A stretch of DNA of 5,623 nucleotides, from assembly GCA_037144355.1 (NCBI GenBank), contig JBAWWY010000044.1:1-5623 (forward strand). Direction: 5' to 3'. Origin of the DNA: JBAWWY01 sp037144355 (GTDB lineage Bacteria; Bacillota; Clostridia; Peptostreptococcales; Anaerovoracaceae). Positions 1 through 5,623 of the stretch are shown here, in pieces. How positions within the stretch are numbered: the first letter of the stretch is position 1; each line of letters starts with the position of its first letter. Below the pieces are notes generated by a model, which did no database searches, was not told where the DNA came from, and saw only the letters and a list, made by a program, of their open reading frames with translations. The translations under genes and the position numbers were made by a program.

Positions 1-25
1 ATGCTCCTGATGCATTGGTTATAGA

Positions 26-55
26 AAAGCTAACAGGATTTATTCTGTTAGCTTT
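26..55. terminator. Terminator-like hairpin, palindromic repeat copy 1
   Basis: Arms AAAGCTAACAG (26-36) and CTGTTAGCTTT (45-55) form an 11-base-pair stem with loop GATTTATT. Bases 28-55 are identical to 4954-4981. On the minus strand the stem is followed by TTTTCTATAA, which suits termination of the permease-amidohydrolase-regulator transcript 170 bases after the regulator stop. On the plus strand it is followed by TTTATTTG and could also end a gene entering from the left edge. A plus-strand stop codon TAG lies at 22-24, but only seven codons would be visible and no product can be judged. Confidence 0.65.
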
Positions 56-172
56 ATTTGATATTGTTAAGTCTCTTTTGTTTAGTAAATTCGGTAAGAG
101 AAGACTGGGTCCCAATAAGATTTCCAACTTAAGCGCCAATTATTTTGCTCCAATAAAGTGATGGGATTCCTG

Positions 173-188
173 TCACAATTATTTGTGA
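173..188. repeat. Short perfect inverted repeat downstream of the regulator gene
   Basis: TCACAA and TTGTGA, separated by TTAT, lie 37 bases beyond the regulator stop codon. The stem is short, AT-rich and lacks a U-tract, so it is not a convincing terminator. It could be an operator-like palindrome or chance. Confidence 0.35.
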
Positions 189-224
189 AATGGCAAATTA
201 AAAGCAGTCCATTAAGTTTATGCG

Positions 225-1592
225 CTATCCAACAAATAAGGCATGTATCTCATCATGCAGATAACGTTGGTTGATTTCTTCTATAAGTTTATTTATTTCA
301 TGATACTGCCCCAGATCTGAGTACATTATAATGATTTCTATATACCCTTTTTCTTTTAGAGATTCCATTACTTTTAATATTATCTCTCTGCATTTCCTCG
401 CTGATAATTCACGGTGGTCAATGTAGATAACTGGTCTGAAACCATAGTTTTCAAAGAAATGGAGCTTTTCTTCAAGCTCTGACTCGGACAATTCAAGTAT
501 ATCTGCGCCCAGTAGCACGCGCATTCCATGCCTTTGGGAAACTGGAGAAATTTGCTGCGCTTCCAACATTTCTTGTGTAATCGGTTCCCTTTGTACTTTA
601 TACTTCTGTTCTTGCTCAGCGCTCCCAAAGAGTTTCACTGAAAGCGGGTTAATCGCTGCTTTATAAAGGACGGCTGTCAAATCACTGTGAGCAAGCTCGC
701 TTGCTCGATCTATTATCTGAAAAGGCGTCAAAGTATTGAAAACGCTTGTTTTATTCATTTCCTGAACCGCCTTCTTGCGATATTCTGACGGATTGCACAA
801 AAACCATTTTTTGAAGTTTGAGTTGAAGTATTTTATATCTGAAAAACCGCATTTCTCAGAAATCTCATGGATTGCCATATCTGAATTAATAAGCATCTCC
901 TCAGAATGATAAATCCTAATGAAACCTAACATGTCCTTTAAGCTACTAGCGCCAACCTCTTTAAATAAATGTGTAATATATGACTTCGAGTAGTGTTCTC
1001 TCTTGGCAATAATATCTAATGGGTTTTTCATGTAATAATTCTCAAACAAATTCTCCATTATGACATAATATTTTTCGATTTTGTTATAAGAAGCATCCCA
1101 TTTGCGATTATAGTACTTAATCATGTCGTAGTCATTTACTAGAATCCATACTAAACTTTCTGCAGTACCAGTTGCTTCATCTAAGTTCTTTTTATCACCG
1201 CGTATAAGCCCCATAAGAATCACTAAAATTAGATTTCGGATTTTTTCAGTTTCATTCCGGTATTTTGCCAAATCAAAGGACTCACAAGCAAACAGAACAT
1301 AATATAAATATGGGAATTTATCCAGATAAGCTGGCATATAAAAATATAGAGACACAACTTCACACCCCGAATCAGACGCACAGAATGAATGGGAGTCGCT
1401 CTCTCTTATCACCACATAATCACCTTGGTTTAAGTCAAAACATTCAAAACTCATGGTGACTTTAGCTTTACCTTTCGTCACCATGAGAATTTCAATAACA
1501 TCTTTATGAGTATGTAGATGGTAGCTTCCTACCTGCAATCCCTCATATGCAAGGGGCACTCCGAGGGGGAACTCAATCTTTTCGATATACAT
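225..1592 (-). CDS. AraC-family transcriptional regulator with N-terminal cupin and unusual C-terminal alpha/beta extension
   Basis: A 455-residue regulator starting at the ATG at 1592, which has AGAAGGAG 10 bases upstream. A longer reading from a TTG at 1655 would overlap the amidohydrolase by 29 bases and lacks that site. Domains: an AraC-type cupin, residues about 15-85, with HLHTH (25-29), VTKGKAKV and LNQGDYVVI, likely the effector sensor; a helical linker, 95-180; and two HTH motifs, about 191-214 (PLDIIAKREHYSKSYITHLF) and 241-273 (IHEISEKCGFSDIKYFNSNF, then NPSEYRKK). Most AraC proteins stop near here, at about 280-300 residues. This one continues for about 175 residues: a linker, then beta-alpha-beta-alpha-beta-alpha-beta elements (358-455; RVLLGAD, RPVIYID, IEIIIMY and HALFVG as strands) resembling half of a TIM barrel. 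It is the last gene of the operon, 34 bases after the amidohydrolase, and probably controls the operon promoter near 4740, including its own expression. Confidence 0.9.
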   Translation of the reverse strand: MYIEKIEFPLGVPLAYEGLQVGSYHLHTHKDVIEILMVTKGKAKVTMSFECFDLNQGDYVVIRESDSHSFCASDSGCEVVSLYFYMPAYLDKFPYLYYVLFACESFDLAKYRNETEKIRNLILVILMGLIRGDKKNLDEATGTAESLVWILVNDYDMIKYYNRKWDASYNKIEKYYVIMENLFENYYMKNPLDIIAKREHYSKSYITHLFKEVGASSLKDMLGFIRIYHSEEMLINSDMAIHEISEKCGFSDIKYFNSNFKKWFLCNPSEYRKKAVQEMNKTSVFNTLTPFQIIDRASELAHSDLTAVLYKAAINPLSVKLFGSAEQEQKYKVQREPITQEMLEAQQISPVSQRHGMRVLLGADILELSESELEEKLHFFENYGFRPVIYIDHRELSARKCREIILKVMESLKEKGYIEIIIMYSDLGQYHEINKLIEEINQRYLHDEIHALFVG

Positions 1593-1602
1593 GTTGAAGA
1601 TA

Positions 1603-1610
1603 CTCCTTCT
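1603..1610 (-). promoter_or_regulatory. Ribosome binding site that fixes the regulator start
   Basis: AGAAGGAG on the minus strand lies 10 bases before the ATG at 1592 and after the amidohydrolase stop codon (1629-1627). It argues for the ATG start (455 residues) over the upstream TTG at 1655 (476 residues), since the extra 21 residues would include the site itself. Confidence 0.8.
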
Positions 1611-1626
1611 GACCGCTTTTTCCTTA

Positions 1627-3300
1627 TTATAGTCCGAAAAGTACCTTGCCGTCAAAAATAACCGCTTCAGTTTTGATATCCTTTATTTCGGACGGATCCA
1701 CTTCAAATGGATTTTCCGAAAGAAAAATCATATTGGCCAATTTACCGACTTCCAATGATCCCATCAAGTCATCCCAGTGCATTTGCTTTGCTGCATTGAG
1801 TGTATATCCTTTAATTAATACATCCAGAGGAAGCTCCTGCCCGGCAGGTGTTCTCTTTCCCCCTAGGCATAGATCAGGATCTAATGGAAATTCGGGGTCG
1901 ATACGAGTGTGAGATATTTGAATACCCAGCAAAGGAGCCGCCCGCCGCCTTAATTCATAAAAGGTGGTTACATCGCTTGAAAAAGCAACAAGTGCTCCAC
2001 TATCAATGAATTCCTTAATTCGGTACATGCGGTGCCACCGCTCCAGTCCCAACAGCGAAATTGCTTGGGTTCCGAAATATCCTCCAGCCCAATGGCAAGT
2101 CCAGTTTATTGTAATACCAAGCTGGGCCGCTCGATAAAAATCTGCATCATCTACCAGTTCACAATGAGCAAAAATTGGCTGAATCGTCCATTTGACGCCA
2201 AGCTCTTTCGCCTCTTTTTGTGCGGCTTCGACCGCATCGCAACCTACACGGAAAGCCCTGTCCCCTACCATATGAATTTGCAAGTCAAGTCCTTCTTCAT
2301 TGCAGATAAGGTAGCACTTCGTCAATTCCCTCATATCCATTTTAATTTCACCGTAGTTTGTCCCAGTTGGATCGTTTATCAAAGGTTCTAACAAAGCGCT
2401 ATTACCAGATTCGTTAGTTCCGTCAAGGAATAGTTTCATCATGTCTATCTTAATGTGCTTACTCTGATACTTTTCTCTAAGTGTTTTTAATTCGGTTATT
2501 TTATCTGGAAGGTCATCAATCGACCAAAATCGAACAGCCCCATCATAATAAAGATTAAGTTTACCTTGTCGATCCAATTCCGCCATTGAGGACAATTGTG
2601 CCTCACCTTCCAAAATGCCTTCACCTAATGCGGTTATACCATTTTCTTTGGTAAAGTCAAAGAAATTTTCCATCAGCTCAGGGGTCATGGTCATTGGAGC
2701 TTCCCATTCGATGGCTTTGAATAGTTTATCTGCAAACCTTATCCAAGCGAATTCCTTTACCCATCCAGTCGGTTCTCCATTTCCATCTCGGACAAACATC
2801 TCTAATCCCGGAACAGGATCTGGTGTATCTTTATTCACTTCCATACAATCCAACATTTTCGAGTTAACCCAGTGGAGATGCTCTCCAAAATCCTGGCAAA
2901 GACATGGGCGGTCACACACCGCCGTATCAAGTAATTCTTTTGTTGGCCCAGATTCACCAAACAAAGTTGTTTGATAGTATTCAAAGTATAAAAATGGCAC
3001 CTCTTCTTTTGGATGGTCGATAGCATACTGCCTGACAAATTCTAAAAGTTCTTCTACCGAACTCACCCATGGCAATGTTATATGCCAAGTACTCTGGCAC
3101 ACCATGCCAGGGTGAGTGTGGCTATCTACAAATCCAGGGAAAATAGTTCTTCCCCTAGCATCAAAAATCTTTTCAGCTTTGGGGGCATCTGCTTCCGCCC
3201 CCACAAAGACTATTTTTTCATCTGAGAATGCAATGGATTCAGCCCAAGGAATGTTTTCATTGCAAGTATATATCTGTGCATTTCTGATTTTCGTAATCAT
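1627..3300 (-). CDS. YtcJ/NfdA-like metal-dependent amidohydrolase
   Basis: A 557-residue amidohydrolase-superfamily enzyme of the Amidohydro_3 (YtcJ-like) type, full length for the family. It has no signal peptide or membrane segment, so it should act in the cytoplasm. The N-terminal beta-sandwich strand (KIRNAQIYTCNENIPWAESI) leads into FPGFVDSHTHP, whose H61 and H63 are the HxH metal ligands. Further expected active-site positions are H141 in GEHLHWVNS, K289 in MMKLFLDGT, H343 in QIHMVGDRA, H379 in FAHCEL and D443 in FSSDVT. The C-terminal block GSLEVGKLANMIFLSENPF (514-532) closes the composite sandwich, so all key ligands are present and the enzyme looks active. Characterised relatives such as N-substituted formamide deformylase cleave C-N bonds; the substrate here is unknown. 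The ATG at 3300 has AAAGGAG 6 bases upstream. The location between permease and regulator suggests it acts on the imported compound. Confidence 0.92.
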   Translation of the reverse strand: MITKIRNAQIYTCNENIPWAESIAFSDEKIVFVGAEADAPKAEKIFDARGRTIFPGFVDSHTHPGMVCQSTWHITLPWVSSVEELLEFVRQYAIDHPKEEVPFLYFEYYQTTLFGESGPTKELLDTAVCDRPCLCQDFGEHLHWVNSKMLDCMEVNKDTPDPVPGLEMFVRDGNGEPTGWVKEFAWIRFADKLFKAIEWEAPMTMTPELMENFFDFTKENGITALGEGILEGEAQLSSMAELDRQGKLNLYYDGAVRFWSIDDLPDKITELKTLREKYQSKHIKIDMMKLFLDGTNESGNSALLEPLINDPTGTNYGEIKMDMRELTKCYLICNEEGLDLQIHMVGDRAFRVGCDAVEAAQKEAKELGVKWTIQPIFAHCELVDDADFYRAAQLGITINWTCHWAGGYFGTQAISLLGLERWHRMYRIKEFIDSGALVAFSSDVTTFYELRRRAAPLLGIQISHTRIDPEFPLDPDLCLGGKRTPAGQELPLDVLIKGYTLNAAKQMHWDDLMGSLEVGKLANMIFLSENPFEVDPSEIKDIKTEAVIFDGKVLFGL

Positions 3301-3306
3301 GTCAGT

Positions 3307-3313
3307 CTCCTTT
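3307..3313 (-). promoter_or_regulatory. Ribosome binding site of the amidohydrolase gene
   Basis: AAAGGAG on the minus strand lies 6 bases before the ATG at 3300, within the 31-base gap after the permease stop codon. It indicates independent translation initiation on the shared messenger rather than coupling by overlap. Confidence 0.85.
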
Positions 3314-3331
3314 TATGGCTAATCGCCTTGT

Positions 3332-4690
3332 TTACTCTTCATCAAGTTTCATCTCTGGTGGTAGTTGCCTAAAGCCTTTTGTTTTTATTGTAAGATAAAC
3401 CAATCCAATTGCGAGCCAGGTTAGGCCTAAGATTTTTGCAGTTATATCTATGAATACAAAAACCACCACCAATGAGCAAGCCCCCAAAAGAGGAAGTACT
3501 AAATATTTGAAAATGTCCATTCCCCTTCTACGTTTATTGCGTATGTAATAATGTGAAATGACGGAAATGTTGACCATAACGAAGCCGCTTATCGCTCCAA
3601 ATGAAACCAGAGAAGCAGCTCCAAGTAGATTATCTTGATAAAACAATGCCGTCATTGCTACAATTGTGGTGAGTATAATATTTATAACTGGCGTCTGAAA
3701 TCTGGGTGAAAGCTTACCAAAAATTTTCTTTGGTATAATATTATCGCGGCCCATGCTGTAAAGAATTCTTGATACCGCCGCAAGCGCCGACATGGCACAG
3801 ACAAAGGTAGCGAAGTTATCAACGATAAAAAATGTATTACCCATCCAACCTTGACCCATATGTGGAAATAACTCAAAAATTCCTACTGATGGATCTTCAA
3901 TTTCACTGTAAGCCATTGGCCAGGCAAGTTGCATAAAATATGATACAAGCATAAAGAGTATCCCTGCTCCAATAACCACACCTAATACAGCGGGTTTCAT
4001 AGTTTTTTCAGGGTTCTTAGTTTCTTCCACTAAGGTTGTAACTGCGTCAAATCCAACAAAAGAAACACACAACACTGCAGCTGCAGCAAATACATTAGCA
4101 ATATTGAAGGTATCCGGATTGTAGATAGCTTTTGGAACAACAAGATTGCTTGTGCCGCCACCACCCACCACATATTTGGCAACAACTACGATAACCAATA
4201 AAGTGAAACCAACCTGAGCAATAATGATTATGGAATTAAGAATGCTGGCAGTTTTCATCCCAATAATATTTATTGCAGCACCGAGGCAACCAACAACTAA
4301 AACTATGGTCCAGACAGGAATTACCGGGAAGAATTGATTTATATAAATTCCTAATAGCAAATAACAAATCATTGGAATCAGCATATAGTCTAACAGCATG
4401 ACCCATCCGGTCATAAATCCAAGATGAGGCTGCACTGACTTATTGACGTATGTATAAGCAGATCCTGCTATAGGATAAGCTTTTACCATTTGCACATAGC
4501 TGATCGCGGTTAGAAGCATAACAATGGTGGTGATGCAGATTGCCAAGGTGTACATCCCCTTTGTCTGTACTGTAAATATTCCGTAATAATTGAATACAAC
4601 TGTTGGGGCAAGATAAGCCAGCCCAAACATAATCAGCATGGGCAAATTCAGTGTCCTTTTCAGTTTTATTTCCAAATTCAAATCTGTCAT
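3332..4690 (-). CDS. APC-family amino acid/polyamine permease (PuuP-like), first gene of the operon
   Basis: A 452-residue integral membrane protein of the APC superfamily, the usual length for the family, predicted to import an amino acid or amine across the cytoplasmic membrane by ion coupling. About twelve hydrophobic segments can be seen, near residues 17-40, 46-68, 91-118, 123-145, 150-172, 197-218, 232-256, 284-307, 334-352, 356-379, 394-414 and 418-435. Family signatures are the TM1 break around APTVVFNYYG (28-37), YPIAGSAYTYV (72-82), SFVGFDAVTTLVEETKNPEKT (210-230, TM6 and the following loop) and SRILYSMGRDNIIPK (307-321, after TM8). The TM6 motif is close to that of putrescine importer PuuP and related carriers; that resemblance suggests an amine or amino acid substrate but does not settle it. 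The ATG at 4690 has an AAGGAGG site 6 bases upstream. It lies behind a TATAAT promoter and 31 bases before the amidohydrolase, so uptake and hydrolysis are probably linked. Confidence 0.93.
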   Translation of the reverse strand: MTDLNLEIKLKRTLNLPMLIMFGLAYLAPTVVFNYYGIFTVQTKGMYTLAICITTIVMLLTAISYVQMVKAYPIAGSAYTYVNKSVQPHLGFMTGWVMLLDYMLIPMICYLLLGIYINQFFPVIPVWTIVLVVGCLGAAINIIGMKTASILNSIIIIAQVGFTLLVIVVVAKYVVGGGGTSNLVVPKAIYNPDTFNIANVFAAAAVLCVSFVGFDAVTTLVEETKNPEKTMKPAVLGVVIGAGILFMLVSYFMQLAWPMAYSEIEDPSVGIFELFPHMGQGWMGNTFFIVDNFATFVCAMSALAAVSRILYSMGRDNIIPKKIFGKLSPRFQTPVINIILTTIVAMTALFYQDNLLGAASLVSFGAISGFVMVNISVISHYYIRNKRRRGMDIFKYLVLPLLGACSLVVVFVFIDITAKILGLTWLAIGLVYLTIKTKGFRQLPPEMKLDEE

Positions 4691-4696
4691 GAGATT

Positions 4697-4703
4697 CCTC
4701 CTT
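4697..4703 (-). promoter_or_regulatory. Ribosome binding site of the permease gene
   Basis: AAGGAGG on the minus strand, 6 bases before the ATG at 4690, is a near-ideal Shine-Dalgarno sequence and supports that start. Codons before it carry no conserved permease sequence. Confidence 0.85.
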
Positions 4704-4738
4704 ATCTACTTTAGCAAAAACTTAGTTTAAGCATTTGG

Positions 4739-4767
4739 ATTATACCCCACTACTTGTTCCCAATGTT
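4739..4767 (-). promoter_or_regulatory. Predicted promoter of the permease-amidohydrolase-regulator operon
   Basis: A perfect -10 box TATAAT (4744-4739 on the minus strand) lies 48 bases before the permease ATG. With a 17-base spacer the -35 hexamer would be AACATT (4767-4762), a very poor match to TTGACA. A good -10 with a poor -35 is typical of a promoter that needs an activator, which fits the AraC-family gene in the same operon and the repeats just upstream. Transcription would start near 4732. The promoter is inferred from sequence only. Confidence 0.6.
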
Positions 4768-4802
4768 ATGACAATTTTGTTTAAAAAATATGACAATGGT
4801 GT
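4767..4802 (-). promoter_or_regulatory. Candidate AraC-type operator: two direct repeats at 22-base period
   Basis: The motif TATGACAATNNTGT (plus-strand reading) occurs at 4767-4780 and 4789-4802, identical at all 12 defined positions and offset by exactly 22 bases, close to two turns of the helix. The same orientation and phase put both copies on one face of the DNA. The promoter-proximal copy touches the predicted -35 hexamer. Direct half-sites of about 21-base spacing next to -35 are the classical arrangement for AraC-family activators, so the regulator encoded at 1592-225 is the natural candidate to bind here. The match to that protein is inference. Confidence 0.6.
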
Positions 4803-4912
4803 TATAAATTCTATATTACTTGCTACTAATTTGGCATAAGCAGAGCACAGAATTCCTACTCACAAGATTATCGAGCTAAAAAGCGACTAGGTCATCTCGC
4901 ACTATACCTCTT
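4803..4912. other. Spacer without recognised gene
   Basis: These 110 bases lie between the operator-like repeats and the terminator hairpin. No ATG-initiated reading frame of useful length, tRNA cloverleaf or rRNA piece was seen. A weak plus-strand promoter pattern (ATGACA at 4790-4795, 16 bases, TATATT at 4812-4817) points into it, so a short plus-strand RNA ending at the hairpins 4913-4981 is possible but unproven. Confidence 0.4.
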
Positions 4913-4952
4913 AATAAGAGCCCTGAATCCTTTGGAATTCAGGGCTCTTATT
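4913..4952. terminator. Strong hairpin, probable intrinsic terminator after the activase gene
   Basis: A 16-base-pair perfect stem: 4913-4928 (AATAAGAGCCCTGAAT) pairs with 4937-4952 around the loop CCTTTGGA. The GC-rich middle (GAGCCCTGA) makes it stable. On the minus strand the stem runs into CTCTTATTAAG, a modest U-rich end, and on the plus strand into CTTATTTAG, so it could work in both directions. It separates the activase transcript from the permease operon promoter. Confidence 0.7.
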
Positions 4953-4953
4953 T

Positions 4954-4981
4954 AGCTAACAGGATTTATTCTGTTAGCTTT
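4954..4981. repeat. Palindromic 28-base repeat, copy 2 (hairpin)
   Basis: Exact copy of the 28 bases at 28-55. Arms AGCTAACAG (4954-4962) and CTGTTAGCT (4971-4979) form a 9-base-pair stem around an 8-base loop. On the plus strand it is followed by CTTTTAATTT, a usable U-tract. On the minus strand, the direction of the activase gene that ends 28 bases away, it is followed by AAATAAG, so it is a weak terminator for that gene by itself. Confidence 0.8.
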
Positions 4982-5009
4982 TAATTTAGATATTTTATTA
5001 GAATCCCAT

Positions 5010-5623
5010 TTAAAGTTTGCCTAAAATTTCTACTTCCATTCCTATCTCTTCTTCAAAGAATTTCTTGATCTCTAAAACGTATTCATCTGTTGGTGGTTCA
5101 TAATTGTTTTGTGCTCCTCCAATACGTTTCATCTTTGATATCCCCAAGTCGTGATAAGGAAGCAGCGTGACTTTCTTAATCTTGTTCTCTTTATAGAAAA
5201 CTCCCGTTTCCTTAATAATTTCCCAACTGTCGTTTATGCCATTTACCAGGGGCATTCTGATTTCTATTTTTCCAATGACTTCAGGAATTTGAGCAAGCCT
5301 ATGCAAGTTACTTAGAACTATGCCATTCTCTTGCCCAGTACAATAAATATGTACATTATTGTCAATTGATTTCATATCATACAATATGACTACAACATTG
5401 TCTTTTCTTGCCAGCCTCTCCAAATCATTGCCATCTCCAAAGCCTGATGTATCAAGACAAACGTTGATACCCTTCTCCCCGGCAGCATCTATAAGTGCCT
5501 CGACGAAACAAGGTTGAGACAGCATCTCTCCACCGCTTATGGTCAATCCGCCATTTGTATTGTCATAGAAGTCCTTATCTTGTTGGACTTGATAAAGAAC
5601 CTCTTCAACTGTCATTAGTTTTG
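5010..5623 (-). CDS. Glycyl-radical-enzyme activating enzyme (radical SAM), 5'-truncated by window edge
   Basis: This is the C-terminal part, about 203 residues, of a radical SAM activase of the pyruvate-formate-lyase-activase type, which uses an iron-sulfur cluster and S-adenosylmethionine to install the glycyl radical on a partner enzyme in the cytoplasm. The family block MTVEEVL is followed by GGLTISGGEM (the SAM-contacting GGE region), LDTSGFG, LYDMKS, IRMPLVNGIND and LLPYHDLG, ending with the EEEIGMEVEILG strand; these appear in family order. The CxxxCxxC cluster motif and any ferredoxin-like insert normally come before this part, so they lie beyond the edge. The frame stays open upstream of the ATG at 5615 (codons for K and L) and no ribosome binding site is there, so that ATG is internal. 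The usual proline of GGEP is methionine here. The partner enzyme and its substrate are not visible. It ends in TAA and is followed after 28 bases by two hairpins, so it is probably the last gene of its own operon. Confidence 0.9.
   Translation of the reverse strand, partial: KLMTVEEVLYQVQQDKDFYDNTNGGLTISGGEMLSQPCFVEALIDAAGEKGINVCLDTSGFGDGNDLERLARKDNVVVILYDMKSIDNNVHIYCTGQENGIVLSNLHRLAQIPEVIGKIEIRMPLVNGINDSWEIIKETGVFYKENKIKKVTLLPYHDLGISKMKRIGGAQNNYEPPTDEYVLEIKKFFEEEIGMEVEILGKL

Noticed and set aside
3..161. Plus-strand frame open from the left edge for about 52 codons, with a hydrophobic stretch
   Set aside because: It reads straight through the palindromic terminator-like hairpin, has no visible start and resembles no family I recognise; likely chance in AT-rich DNA.
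1646..3322. Several plus-strand open frames of 68-119 codons within the amidohydrolase gene
   Set aside because: They lie opposite a gene with intact family motifs over its whole length, and show no ribosome binding sites or recognisable domains.
4739..4770. Sigma-54 type -24/-12 promoter for the operon
   Set aside because: No TGGC-N8-TTGC pattern at the right spacing, and no enhancer-binding regulator in the window; the TATAAT box is the better explanation.
4840..4912. Possible tRNA or tRNA-derived attachment site in the spacer
   Set aside because: No acceptor stem, T-loop GTTCRA box or anticodon arm could be arranged on either strand.
28..4981. The two identical 28-base palindromic repeats as remains of a CRISPR array
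   Set aside because: Only two copies 4.9 kb apart with ordinary genes between them; there are no regular spacers or cas genes, and the hairpins fit terminators better.
5010..5615. ATG at 5615 as the true start of the activase
   Set aside because: MTVEEVL is an internal conserved block of the family, the cluster-binding cysteines would be missing, no ribosome binding site precedes it and the frame is open to the window edge.

Overview
The window looks like chromosomal DNA of an AT-rich, low-GC Gram-positive anaerobe, most likely clostridial. All credible genes lie on the minus strand, with strong AGGAGG-type ribosome binding sites, short intergenic gaps and AT-rich spacers. The gene entering from the right edge is a glycyl-radical-enzyme activase, which points to anaerobic metabolism. 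No species can be named from this sequence alone.

Layout, read in the direction of transcription (right to left): (1) 5623-5010, the C-terminal two thirds of a radical SAM glycyl-radical-enzyme activase whose start lies outside the window. (2) 5009-4691, a 319-base spacer holding two hairpins back to back (4954-4981 and 4913-4952), then a pair of direct repeats TATGACAATNNTGT at a 22-base period, then a perfect TATAAT -10 box. (3) 4690-225, a tight three-gene operon: a 12-TM APC-family permease resembling putrescine/amino-acid importers, a YtcJ/NfdA-like metal-dependent amidohydrolase, and an AraC-family regulator with an extra C-terminal alpha/beta domain; the gaps are 31 and 34 bases. (4) 224-1, a spacer ending in a terminator-like hairpin at 26-55 whose core is an exact 28-base copy of the hairpin at 4954-4981.

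The simplest reading is a self-regulated scavenging cassette. The permease imports a small nitrogen compound (amine, amino acid or N-acyl/amide derivative), the amidohydrolase cleaves a C-N bond in it in the cytoplasm, and the AraC protein senses the compound and activates the promoter through the 22-base-spaced repeats that abut a poor -35 region. The substrate cannot be read from the sequence. The cassette lies between two identical 28-base palindromic elements 4.9 kb apart, so it may be an inserted or separately acquired unit next to the glycyl-radical locus. The most interesting points are the operator-like repeats, the identical flanking hairpins and the unusual C-terminal domain of the regulator.
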